Origin: Pestalotiopsis fici W106-1
Lineage: Eukaryota > Ascomycota > Sordariomycetes > Amphisphaeriales > Sporocadaceae
Direction of reading: 5' to 3'
Length of the DNA: 64,000 nt
Assembly (NCBI RefSeq): GCF_000516985.1
Contig: NW_006917094.1
Location: forward strand, 2,480,001 to 2,544,000
This document shows positions 49,762 through 61,194 of the stretch, one piece after another. The position numbers were made by a program, and so were the translations under genes. Every line of letters starts with the position of its first letter. Within the stretch, counting starts at the first letter, position 1. The notes below the pieces were generated by a model. That model saw only the letters and a list, made by a program, of their open reading frames with translations, was not told the origin of the DNA and did not search any database.

Positions 49762-51002
49762 TTACTCGGCCGCATCCAGATCGTCGTGCTCACGGGGTGG
49801 GGGAGAGTCGACGGCTTGTATAGCGTTAGTAAGATTGCTGACTTGAATAGTAAAAAGGGTTTAACTCACGCTTTCGGTCATCACCGTTAGTTCCATTTTC
49901 ACGTCGATCGCGGTCATCACGCTCGTCCTTGCTGTCTCGGTCTCTGTCACTGTCGATGTCGTTTTAGTAGATGCTGCTTGCTTGTGCCTCTTCATTGATT
50001 TCCTCCTTGACTTCTGCCTTGATTTGGGATCTGGGGGAGCTGTACCGAGGGTCAGGGCTTCGAGAACGGTCTCGGGTGTCACGGCGCGAATCTCTGTCGT
50101 AGTCCCGGTCGCGGTCGCGGCGGTCATCCTTCCTAGGCGAGTAATCTCTTGTGCTGCGTCTGGGGGAAGGAGAGCGGCCACGGCGCGGCGATCGAGGAGC
50201 ACGGCGAGAGTCACGATCACGGTCACGACCCGAGTCGAAGCGCCAAGAAGCAGAGGGAGGAGTGCGAGCCCACTATATTGTGTTAGCTACTGGTCCACCA
50301 GAACGGAACAGAAGGTGCTCACCTCGATCTTCAAGATCTCATCACGTCCAAGACGCTTGTTGTGCATCTCATAATATGCATCATCAGCATCGCGACGATC
50401 CTCATACTCAACGAAAGCAAACCTAAAATGTCGTGGTCAGCAGTGTGTCCATCTCGAAGATAGATGAATCCATGGTCTGGTGAACTTACAATCTGCTCGA
50501 AGCGCTGCGAGGAGCCGGAATGTCACATCGCACAAGGCGACCATAACTAAAGGTGATCAGAGTCAGCAATCATACCACAGTTTCACTTTCCGTTTCCGCA
50601 TCGGTGCGTAATGATTCGAGTTCCCGCCACGGGGTTGGGCGGGCCGATTCGCGAAGCACGTAAACGAAGGATCCGACCGCTCGATCGAAAGGGAGATGCT
50701 GGTATCTAAGTTTACAAGGCGAGCGATGGAAGGGACGGGGGATAAAGGACGGCTCGATGACCCGGCGTGCGTATGCGTGGGCGAGAAAACGGGTAGGATC
50801 GCGGGAGACGGTAGGGAACCGTGAGATAGGCAGAAGCACCGCAGCCGGAAGGACGGTCGATCGAGGTTCCGAATACGACGACGACGACGACGACGATGAG
50901 TTTTCAGTTGACATACCGTTCGAATTCGTACGCGAGGTCGCGAGCGCGGGTTCCGTGGCTGAAACCAGTCACGTAGAGCGTAGTGCTACCGCGAGAAGAC
51001 AT
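49762..51002 (-). CDS. SR-type splicing factor with one RRM
   Basis: Exons: 51002-50917, 50546-50490, 50422-50323, 50272-50046, 49949-49870, 49814-49762; 200 residues in the fully spliced form. The RRM at about 7-82 has RNP2 (TLYVTGF) and RNP1 (RLFAFVEYE). An RS/RD domain follows ([21 protein letters not shown]) and the protein ends [16 protein letters not shown] proteins select splice sites in the nucleus and are regulated by RS-domain phosphorylation. The segment 49950-50045 is GT..AG, 96 bases, in frame, and holds a TAA (49966-49964); if kept, a 183-residue protein ends ..QASSIY. The 3'-most intron (49815-49869) has a perfect TACTAAC branch, so the region after the TAA is a real exon. Intron 1 is long (370 bp), as is usual in self-regulated SR genes. 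Confidence 0.88.
49950..50045 (-). other. in-frame intron-like segment with stop codon (candidate exitron)
   Basis: 96 bases (32 codons) starting GTACAG and ending CGACAG, with CTACTAAAAC as a possible branch 10-20 bases before the end. Removal keeps the reading frame and gives continuous RD-rich coding; retention gives an acidic/basic tail with two motifs of sumoylation type (IKAE, VKEE) and then TAA. The donor GTACAG is weak, which suits optional splicing. An alternative 84-base splice (GTCAAG..CAAG) also keeps the frame. Confidence 0.6.
50875..50895. repeat. ACG trinucleotide repeat in SR-gene intron 1
   Basis: Seven tandem ACG units lie just inside intron 1 of the SR gene, read as CGT repeats in the transcript, about 20 bases after the donor. 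They may vary in number between strains and could serve as a splicing-factor binding tract. Confidence 0.8.
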
Positions 51003-52149
51003 GGTTGATGTGCGAGATGTCGTATATTCGTGGTGATTGATGAAGGGGGAGGAAAAATTGGGGAAAAAACAGAGAAACTCAAGATAAATATGAGAATGCG
51101 CCAGGTAGATGCGCGCAAGACCCAGTCCTGATAATAGCGATCTGTAGATGGAGATTAGTCCGCAGTGCTTAGAAGTGAGGTTGCGAAAAAGGCCTGAAAG
51201 GTTGGTTGGTTCGTCGGTGGTGCCACGCGATGGGCTGTGACAATTAGGTAGGAAAAACTTGACTTCCGAGGCGACTGGTCTGAGCACCTGGGACTGGAGG
51301 CTAGCGTGGCTAGAGACACTTTTTATGGGGTCTATGACGTCGGTGCCTGCCAAGACTTGTCGGTTGTACCGACAGCGTTTCTGCCACTGCCAACGAAGAC
51401 CACTAGTAAGAGGAGCACATGTTGCGAACAAGACTTTGACGTATTGCGCATGACCTTTTGCCTTGGGGAATGTTCAATGTACCTACTATCCCCTTATTAC
51501 TAGCACGGTATTCGGAGGTCAATACTAGGTTCAATCATTTTTACAGAGGCGTGGCGCTATAGTTAACGATTAAGAATAGAATATTCGCCTCCCACACATG
51601 GTGTAATTTTATGGAACTCCAGTTGATGATGGGATATAGACATCAATTGGGAAAATGGGGGCTTGCCAATGGGCTAATAGTACAAGTGTAAAAAGGGAAA
51701 AATAAAAAGATAAAGAAAAAGGAAGAAAGTCCTAGTGCTACAGTCAAAGCTCACGTTTCTGTCGCGCAGTGAAGTGTCATGGTTGGGGGTATCTTGGCAA
51801 TTATTCAAGCCATTGTTTATTCTTCACGGGTCTATTATACTAAATGCACAATCTCGTTTGTGGGGGGAAATCTTTTTCCATGTACAGTGTTCGTAAACCT
51901 GCATGTTCCCTGCGCTTCTTCCATTATTTTCAGAAAACTCCGTCTCCTGCCGAACCCATCCTGGAAGAAAACCAAGCCTCCCTAATAGTCGTATTGTAGA
52001 ATAGAATAAAGCGCGAGCCGCCAAGAGCTGGCTTGGAAAGAAAATAATAGTACAAGGCCAAAGATTGCCTCGCAAATGAACGCCACAATATCCTTGTGAT
52101 CGTGGCTCATTCTCAAAGTCACATTTGGCAGTTCTCTAGGGCCACTCTC
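51003..52149. other. intergenic, nothing recognised
   Basis: Promoter and leader of the SR gene and the 3' flank of the C2-domain gene. No coding signal. Confidence 0.6.
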
Positions 52150-54945
52150 TTAGTAGCCACCATGCCGCCTTGACCTTCCAGTGCCAATGTCGATACGACT
52201 CATCTCATCCATGATAGCCCAGTCATCAGGAGAAGCGTTTCCAGCTGGACCAAGTCCACCACTCATCAGTGGAACTTTTGCTGGGATAGGAGGGCCGCTA
52301 ACATATGTCCCGTTTGGTGAACCATATGCTGGACCATAGTTCTCATAGTCGAACGTACCAGAACGGACCAACGCAGTCGGCGGTGTGCTGTTACGCTGGT
52401 GTGATGTTGCCGGGCCCAGCGGGCTCGAGTTGGGTGCTGGTGCTGGCAAGGCTGATACATGGTGGTTTCTCTTCTTTTGCAGTTTGTTTCGACCAGCAGC
52501 CACAGGCGGCGATAGCTCGGCCTCGACTGGAGCGTAGGAGGATGGTACAACGGCCATAGACTGGGGTCGAGCCGTGATCCTAATCTGTCGACGACCTGAA
52601 GACGGCATGGGCTGTGCTCCTGCCAGAGCTGGCCGCGAACTGGGTGCTGGTTCAGGCTTTTTGGGCTGCTTGGGTTCCGGCTCTGGTGCCCAAGTATCCA
52701 TGGGGAGGTGATCCGACGGATCGACCTCTCTTCCATCAGCTGTGACAATCTTGCCATACGCATTTGTGTATTCGCCATTTCTGGTTTCCTCCTGCGCTGA
52801 TACAACTGATGGGTTTAATTCGTCGTACGAATCGGGGCCAAAAGGCACGCCCGATAGCCGCCGTCCTTCCTCCCTGGGCGGAGGGGCTGGGCTCACCGAC
52901 TTCCTCTTTATCGTGTGGCTTGGATTTGGACTCGGCGAATGTCTACGCGTCTGGGTGTTGGCCACGGGACTTGGGCCATGGGAGTATGATGTGCCATAGC
53001 CTCCGGAATCTCTGGGGTGGTGATTATACGGCTGAGGCACATGACTAGCGGGTGGCTCGCTGTGCTGCCTGCCCCTGGTAGGTGTCACAATGGGGGCAGG
53101 TTGCGTATAGCGACGCTCGTGACTCCTGCTTTGATCTTCTCGGATGCGAGTTGCAATTTCTTGCGTCAAGGCAGGGTCTACACCAGGAACTAAAGCCGGT
53201 GGCACAGACGGCAAGTCGAAATTGCTGGATCGTGGCACCAAGACACCTTCCGACATGCTTCGGTCCGTGTAGGGGTCCACGCTGCCGTCAAATGAGTTGG
53301 CGTGCGGAGCCACGGCACGATCATCATAATGATTCATCGAAGCGATTGGCGAGGGCGATGTGGTAAAGTTGTTCATCCCGTAGGGTGACGGTGGGAAATT
53401 AGCCGAGGCGGCGCTGCCTCGACCACTCAGGTTCAGTGGTGCAGGACTGGGGACCGCTCCATATGCCATATCAGAGTGCGTTTCCTGGATAGAACTGGGT
53501 CGGCGTGCTGCCGGCGGCGTCCATGTTTCTGGCACATCCTCGACTGTCGGCTGCAGAGAACGTGGGTGCGGCTCGTGAACGGCATCATATGAGTGGTGTC
53601 GCGGCGGTGACGGATGGTGAGGGTCCTCATATACTAGTTGTTGTTTTGGCATTTCTGGCGCTGAATCATATGGACGGTAAACTGGCCGGCCTGGGTAACT
53701 CGAAATGGACGGTGCTGACTGAGGTGAAGGTGCCACCTGCGCAGTGTGCCGATGAGCCTCATTTCGTAGCACGTCGTGTCTCATTTGCATCGAAGGAGTT
53801 GACTTGTGTTGCAATGGCACGTTTGCTTCGTGTGACGTTGCACTATTGTTTCTGACTCGATGGGCTGGAGGCGGAGGCGGACGTCCATCGTCTGCTGGTG
53901 GTGCGCCGCCTAGCGATCGAGGCCCCAGTACTGCGGGCGGACTCGTTTCATGAACTGGCTGAATATGATGGTGAGAGGCCCGCGGGCCGTGGTCATGTGC
54001 TCGCGAATGATGTTCATGGCTGTGTCGGCGGTCATCCTCCAAAGCAATGAACTTTTCGTTGGTATCTACAGATCGGCGGAACTGCGCTTCATCGCGCTGT
54101 GACGGCGGTGTCGCAAAACGACCACCGTGGTCTAGAGTGCCGTATTGCTCGGCTGGGGCGAAGCGCGCAGGGGGTGCAGTGTTGTATTCCACAGCTTGCA
54201 GAGGAGATTGGGTTGGGATGAAGTTCCCATGAGGCTGTGGTCTTGCGGGTGCTTGGGCAGGCTCCGGCATGGACTTTGCCGAGGGAGATGGCTCTGTAGA
54301 TCCAGGATTTGACGGTAGAGGTCGCCTCTTGACAGGTGTCCGTGACGAAACGCTGCCTGCATCGAGTTCAGGGCTGGACGCCACAGGCTTCGGCTTCGCA
54401 GCAGGCTTCTCTGGCTTTGGCCTGCTGTCATAAAAGGTAGTCTCGATTCTGATTTCTCCAGCGTATTTTCCCTTGCAATTCAGGCTCTGCCACTGATCAC
54501 TCTGACCTCCACCTGGCAGAATAATGTCTCTTAGATCTATCCATGTCTCTCCGATAAGTTCCGTTTTCTTGTCGTCATGGAACACTGACAGCTTGAGTTG
54601 ATAGTAATCTGGAGAGTCATGTACAGGAAAACGTAGCTCCTGGTCCCTATAGCGCCGAATAAGTCAATCGAGGGGAATCCTTTTACACTTTGCGCCGAAC
54701 CTGAGCACTTACCATTTTGGAGTCTGACCACCTCGAACGTCGGTCGTCGTCTTCTGGGCTTCCTTGCCGAGGCGCGCTGCGCAGTATGGGTCCTGCTTTC
54801 CAATCGTCTTTCTGTTGGGCAGGTTCTTGGCTCGATCGACAATGAGTACCAATGTGCCTATGATTGGGCCATCTATGCTCATGTCTGAGAAAATTCCCGC
54901 TGTGTGCATCCCATTTAATGGGTTGAGCTTAGTTTTGGCGGCCAT
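52150..54945 (-). CDS. C2-domain protein with long disordered tail, Inn1/Fic1-like
   Basis: Two exons, 54945-54713 and 54646-52150; 909 residues. The 66-bp intron (GTAAGT..CTATAG, branch TTGAC) splits the C2 domain. The N-terminal C2 domain spans about residues 26-145 (GTLVLIVDRAKNLPNRKTIG, KQDPYCAARLG, then LIGETWIDLRDI). The remaining 760 residues are rich in Pro, Ser, His and Arg, apparently disordered, with many PxxP motifs (KRRPLPSNPG). A single N-terminal C2 domain followed by PxxP-rich sequence is the layout of yeast Inn1 and fission yeast Fic1, which link the actomyosin ring to septum synthesis through SH3 partners such as Cyk3 and Cdc15. The same cytokinetic or septation role is inferred. 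The tail is much longer than in yeast, as usual in filamentous fungi. Confidence 0.82.
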
Positions 54946-57900
54946 GGTCTGCGGCTAGGATGCCTGCCTAGCACCCGACTTTATGTTGTATGTTGGCTGA
55001 TTCCTGACTGCGCCTGCAGATAGTCGAGGGGCGCCGGCCGAAAGCTGTAGTGAAAACAGATATTGGTCGGGCAATTATGTCTGCTGGCTTTTTGTTGATA
55101 TACGTATATTTGTTTTCAACTCTTGCCAGGACAGGATCAGAGGGCAGCCCAGCTGTATATGAGTGAAGGACGTGCTGTATTGCCGGTGGAGAAGTGAAGA
55201 CTGCTGTCTAACTGTCTGCCTTGCTGCTGTAATGAAAAGCCCCAAAGAAAGTAAAATGTCGTGGGCGAATAGACTGAAGGCGGAGACAGAGATGACGGAT
55301 AGGATCGAAGACAAGCAGGTCAATCAATCAATCAAGTCGACCAAGTGTCGTGCAGCACGAATGGAGAAAATCGAGATGCAAACCGGGAGAAGAAGAGAAT
55401 GGCTTGTTTGCAATTGGTGACTGGTGGTCCAAGGCCTCTGCAACTAATGTATGAACCATGAAAAAGCTCCCGGTGGCTGGTCGCGTCAGGGCTCGGGTTT
55501 GTAGCGAAGTGGGAGGCTGGGATGCAGGCAGTGGAACAGGTAAGCTTAGCTTGATATTGGGAGGTGGTGGTGGTGGCCCAGCCAGGCCAGGGTGCTGCGT
55601 CTCTCTCTTTCGCGCCCACCCTTCTCAAGTTCTCTACGTAGTGTGCTAGAGTAGGTACATTGCGCCCGCCGAGCCCCTACCTTGGGTACCTACAAACCTA
55701 GTGTGATTTGCCAGGGTTGCAAGGTACCCGGCCACTGGCCAGATTCAGCTCGGTCCAGCTACAGGGGTGCTACAAGGGCCTTGTTTAGTGGGGAGATGGG
55801 GAATCGATTGCCAATTGCAGAACCGCTTTTCCAGGGGTTTCAGTCTTGCGGCCTTGGAAGCTCTCATCTTTTCTGTTTGCAAGTGGGCCGATGATCTCTG
55901 TCCAAAACAATAGAATCTGGTCGGCAATGGGGAATTGACGAGAAAACTCCATGGTCAAGGTGCGGCAATTAGGCCATGGGCAAATGAATCTATTGACGGA
56001 GCAGATCTCTCTCTACTAGCCGCTCAGCTGGGTCGCAACCAATTACTTTTCTTTTTCTTCTTCGTTCGTCCCATTACTCTGTACCTCTTGAATACGATCA
56101 AGGACCCAGTACAGTCGAGATGGCCTTTACACTACAATTCCCTACTACATTACCTAGCCGAAGCCTACTACTGCCTACATACAGTGCCCGCTTCCACTAT
56201 TCTACACCAGAGAGGGGCAGCTTACTCTATTCTTTCCGTCATCTCTGGCAACTTACTGGATGCCTGACGCGTATCCATCGGGGCGCAATGCTGAGGGGAT
56301 CCCATACTTGAGAATTGCTTATGACGTCCTATTCCCGCGCAGCCTCAAGCAATAACCCTGAAGCAGGCTCCCACTTTGGGTCAACGTCTCGGATATGAAT
56401 TCTGTCGCTACTATACAATAATCCCCACGACAGTGACTCCGCATTTTTGTTGTCCAAACGGTTCTACTGAAAACTCTAATTCCCATTTTTCGTGCCCAAG
56501 GCGGCCCCCGGCCGGGTAATGGATGGTCTCTTTTTTTATTTTTCGAAGAAACTTCCATGAATCCACTGATCGCTGGCGGAAGGAACTTTGCAAACCTGTC
56601 TCTTGTCAGCTTGTTCGTTGACAGTGAGGCGTGCAAAGACGGGCCCGCGCGGATCGTCGGCGAGGATATTGTCTTTGTTCGCAGTCGATGACTGCAGCCA
56701 AGTTCAGATCCGCGTCAGCATTTTACGGTCCTGTTGGCGACCTTGACATCGGCATAGGTTATCTGTCTATCTATCTGTCTGTCAAGTGTCAAGACAAATT
56801 TGAGTCAGATAACCACGCGGAGATTGCGCGGGCACGTGGCAGAAACTCACAATTACCCAAAACGTCATTGTCGACCGACTTTCAACGGGGATGCAATCTC
56901 GGGCTTTTTGTTGTTGATGTTCCATTTCTAACCTCCGAGCGAGTTGAATCACCTGGAGCGATTCACCTTGGCAACTTACCATGACTTGACCTGTGCTCGG
57001 AAGTCGCATGAATGTGCGACAACATCTCTACAGTAGACAGACTATAACGCCCAAAACAATCCGGTATACTGAACTAGGCTAGCTATTCTGTCTAAAAAGT
57101 CGGGGACGCTATCGGAAAGAGGTTCTAGACATTGCTGTCATGGCAACTGAGAGTCCGAGGGTCAAGGAGGCGTTTTCCTCGATCTATGTGCTAAACCTGT
57201 TTCGGCGCAACCAATTCACATTGAAGCGACCAAGCAAAACTGCTGCTCTTTGTCGATCTTCGTTGCGGCTGTCAGGTACTCTGTATGAACAGCCACAGCC
57301 AAGCTCGGAAAACACGTTCTGCTTGCGCGGCAGCTTGGCACAAAAGAAAAAAGAAGACATTGTATTCGCTTGTGCCTGAATCATTGACAGACAGCTGCCG
57401 CGCAATCCCTTCCTCCCAAGATGTGCATTCATTGGGGCCAGCGCTAAAGTCGTCCTGTCCTACATTATGTAGGTATACACCATCCCAACTACATTTATCA
57501 TGCATGGATTTAATCGGTTCCAAATGCCTTTTGCAGTCGTCATGTGGTGTGACTTTGAATGCCTTGTGTGTATAGAAAATGGGCCCCCTTCGCAAAATTG
57601 ACCAAGCTATACTGACTTGTAATTGCCTCATCGGGTCTCAATTATTACATCGCTGCCTAGGATCGAATTGTGGAGGTAATTATTGTGGTCTCATCCATGA
57701 GTTACCATCTTACCATCCAGTTCCCCGTCTCAACACCCCACTCACTGAAACCCGCTTTATAGTACCGCTGTACCACTTTTGCTCCCTACATGACCTACGA
57801 CGTACATTACCCACACACGGTAAGAATATAGTGGGAAAACTTGGTGGGCTATGTCAGTGACGCACACGGAAGCCTCACCATAGCGGCCGCCATATGCACC

Positions 57901-58372
57901 CTTTTTTTTTTTGTCTTTTCGTAAATCTCCGACACTGGCGAGGCGGCAACATGCCATTGCAGTGCCGCATCCGGATAATAATGGAGTTCTCGACATGGGA
58001 TAAGCATGGGTGTTTGGAATGGAAAAGCGAGAATGGAATTTGGCATCTAGAAGAAGGGGGGGGAAACCTCAAGCTCGGATACTGCTTCCGGATGATTATA
58101 CTAGAAGGGCTGTGCCCAATTGCATTCAAACTCCGCCACGTTTCCGATCTCTCCGCTGACCATGAAAGTCTGCCTGCTCTTCTTCTTCTAGTACTCGAAG
58201 AATCTGGTTCTTACTTTGCCCAGACAGAAGATAACTTGGGGAGATGAAAATGAGAGCGCGGTAGTTTCTGGATGCCCTGGAAAGTCACCAACGCCACGCC
58301 AAAACCCCGTGTAGTTTTGGTAAAGAAGGCGCCCATACAAATAGATCCAAAAGAGCAGCAGAGCACTTCCAT
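54946..58372. other. intergenic region, nothing recognised
   Basis: About 3.4 kb upstream of the C2-domain gene and downstream of the peptidase gene. Short open frames of 60-119 codons occur on both strands without features. TACCTA/GGTACC-type motifs cluster at about 55652-55700. No repeat or RNA gene is recognised. Confidence 0.55.
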
Positions 58373-60436
58373 TCAGAGGAAGAAATGTCTGCGGCTCAAG
58401 AGGCTATTATCCAAGAGCTTAATTGACAAAGGGCAGGGCGTCCAGGGATCACAATCCGGCAAGCACGATGTGCCGTTCTCGGGCATCACGGCTTTGTCGA
58501 GATATTCTCGAATGATACGAAAGATACAGGTACTTGGAGCTGATGCGGCGCAGTGGCCGGCACCCTCGCGAATCACCACGGCGGCAGAGGGGTGTCCCTG
58601 GGCCATGTTGACCGCGTTGCGGACCGGTGTCACTGGGTCCAGCCGCGAAGACAGGAATAGTATAGGTGCAGCGGGCTTCCCTTCAACGAGAGATGCATCG
58701 GGCTCGGGGGTGGTAAACGGACCGGTGAATCGCCACTTTGGCCGAGTACTCCAACCAGAACAGGCAAGCCGGATCTTGGTCCAGTGTTGACCAAGAGCTT
58801 GAGATTGTGATTTGAGCTCGTCGAGGTAAGACTGAAAATAAGCCATGCCATGGTTGGTCTCGTCCTCACCATCGGCGCATTTGATTGCATGAGCAGCGTC
58901 TCTACCAGTAAACGGTTTCGGTTCTGACGCGCAATAGTCGTGTAACTTTGGTGACGTCTGGGCCATATCGGCGCGGAGCAGAGTGTAATTTCCTCCAAGC
59001 GCATCGCTGAGTAAGTCAGAGAGGTGTCTGGACAAGCTGAGAGGTGCGTAGAGGGTTGGGATGAAGGCAAGCTGGATGTCAGCCCCAGTGATCACTGTGA
59101 TATCGTGGTTGTCGATGATGGTAATTGGGTTCTGGGTTGTCTGTGTTATAAAGCCATCAACTCTGTTCTTGATATCTTCCCATTTGGTGTCTGAAGACTT
59201 TTTCAAGGAGCAGCTGCGATCTTGACTGAAACACCCCCTGTAGAAATCTTCCAAAACTGCATCTGCATCTTGGAGGTTGGTCAACCATGTCTGTAACTTC
59301 ATTAGGCAATCTACAACAAGTTATTCTTAGGGGTACATTGACTTACACCTTTGACATAGTCATCAGCATCAGCAATACCATCAAGAATCATGCGTCCTAC
59401 TCGACCTGGATACATTGAGGCAAAGGTGTTGCCTAAAATAGATCCATCTAGCTCATACAAACCCGTTAGTCCCAGAAGTATCGAGAGAGTGCTAGCCAAT
59501 GAGATTCAAAGGGAAGAGGAATGAGAGATGGTGTTCTGATAGGACTCACAGGAAAACCCCCAATACATAATTCGTGGCACATCCATGGGCTCCAAGACTT
59601 TCTCGGTGCCAGCACCAACGTCCATGCCAGCATGAAACTTTGGTGCATGGACCTGATCAAGCATCGCTACCATATCTCTTACTACGCTCGCGGTAGATAG
59701 ATAGGGGAGAATAGAGCCTTCCTCCATCGTGGCTTGACACATTTGGCCGGCGGCCTTTGCCCCGGCCCATCGGCGCCTGAAAGCGTCGTGGCTGGCATCA
59801 AGAGGCCCGATGGCTTCCGCCTACTCGGTAAGTAGGCATTAGCATAAAAGGTTGAGCGAGTATAGGGGAGATACAAAGAGTGCATCGAACGTGACACAGC
59901 ATCCGTCATGCGGTGAAACTATATATCACGGAAGAGATGGAGTTGAGATGACTGACCTGAATGTCGGCAACGTCGCGGGCCATAATGTCTCCCCTGTAGC
60001 AGTCTGCTCCGGGGCTCGTGTGCCCGACCCCGCGCGGGTCCCAGCTGAGGATCTCATACTGGGTGCCAGCAATAACCTGCAAGTCGTGGCCCCTTCGGAG
60101 GAGGTGGTCGATCCCAGAACCGCCGGGGCCGCCGGGATTAGTGAAGATGGTTCCGCCGAACATGTGGTTGTCGTCGGAGACCTTGGCCGGCAGCTTCGCG
60201 ATCGCTAGTACGACATTATGAGGGTTGCTGCTGTTCTGCCAGTCCAACGGCACAATCAGACGAGCGCATTGCAGGTCCTGGTAGCACGGCTTGTAGGAGA
60301 GCGTTGAGCTGGGGGTGATGGATTCCCAGTCAAAATCCTCAACGTCGGCTGCAGAGGCTAGGCTGGCGAGCAGGCCGATCACGGTGATGGGCAACAAAAG
60401 CTGCCATAGTCGAGAGTCTCCCATTGGTAGACCCAT
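58373..60436 (-). CDS. secreted S33-family peptidase, TAP-like alpha/beta hydrolase
   Basis: Four exons: 60436-59957, 59820-59550, 59447-59347, 59290-58373; 589 residues. A signal peptide (LLLPITVIGLLASLASA) ends near residue 29; a second ATG at 60424 would also do. The oxyanion region is NPGGPGGSG, followed by SWDPRGVG. The nucleophile elbow GFSYG (Ser250) is assembled across intron 2, whose branch ACTAACGG is clear. The acid is Asp502 (SSRLDPVTPV) and the catalytic His530 lies in EGAGHCAASAPS, inside the TAP-type C-terminal domain. Tripeptidyl aminopeptidases and prolyl aminopeptidases of family S33 have this layout. Cys pairs and NxS/T sites fit an extracellular enzyme. It probably trims peptides outside the cell; the substrate is not decided. 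The acceptor of intron 3 has two nearby choices; I used TTACAG at 59291-59296. Confidence 0.88.
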
Positions 60437-61194
60437 TGGTAGATCAAAGCTAGCCGACAACAAAAGGTTATCGCATAAAGATGATGCAATTGTTATCACA
60501 AGATGGGTAGAAGAGTACCTCTTGACGCTGGTTGGAGGGGCTTCAGATTATGGAAAGGATTTGGGGTAGGTAACATTGATCTTAAGTGGTTCCCGACGCA
60601 GGTATGTTGCTGCTCAACCATGAATATCTACAAGTATTTTCTATCTGTGTTTGCCCGCCTACTTTGCTTTACCTCTTTCCCCTTGCGCGGCTTTCAAAAT
60701 AGGAAAGTGTAGGTCATTCCAGTGTATCTGGTGCCTACATTGGTGGCGAAGAGCCTTCCAGGTACATATAGCCTAAGAGGAGAAGGAGAATGCAACAGTG
60801 CAACAACGCATCGCTCAAAAGCACTTGGATTAACTAGTTGTACAGAACAACGCTGTCATGGGAAGAGATCCATATCATGTTCAATACCTAGGCAACCTTT
60901 CAAGCAGTATTTTTTAAAATGGGCAGTCGCAATTCACAGTTTGGTATCACGAAATGTAAGAAATAAAGTTTATACAACATGAATTGCATAAATACATACA
61001 GCAAAGGCCTCCTAACACCAGCCCCTAGGTCCTACATACAAACGACTGGCTTTCGTGGTATCTGCAACGCTTAATCAAATCTGGCATGAACCACTCAATC
61101 GACCGTGGCTACCCGACCACCAGAATCATACTTGTCATAACATCGTAAAGTCTGATTACAGCGTCGTTATTCCTCCATCCTTTCCATCATCCCT
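60437..61194. other. intergenic, nothing recognised
   Basis: Promoter of the peptidase gene and the 3' flank of the coiled-coil gene. No coding signal. Confidence 0.6.
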
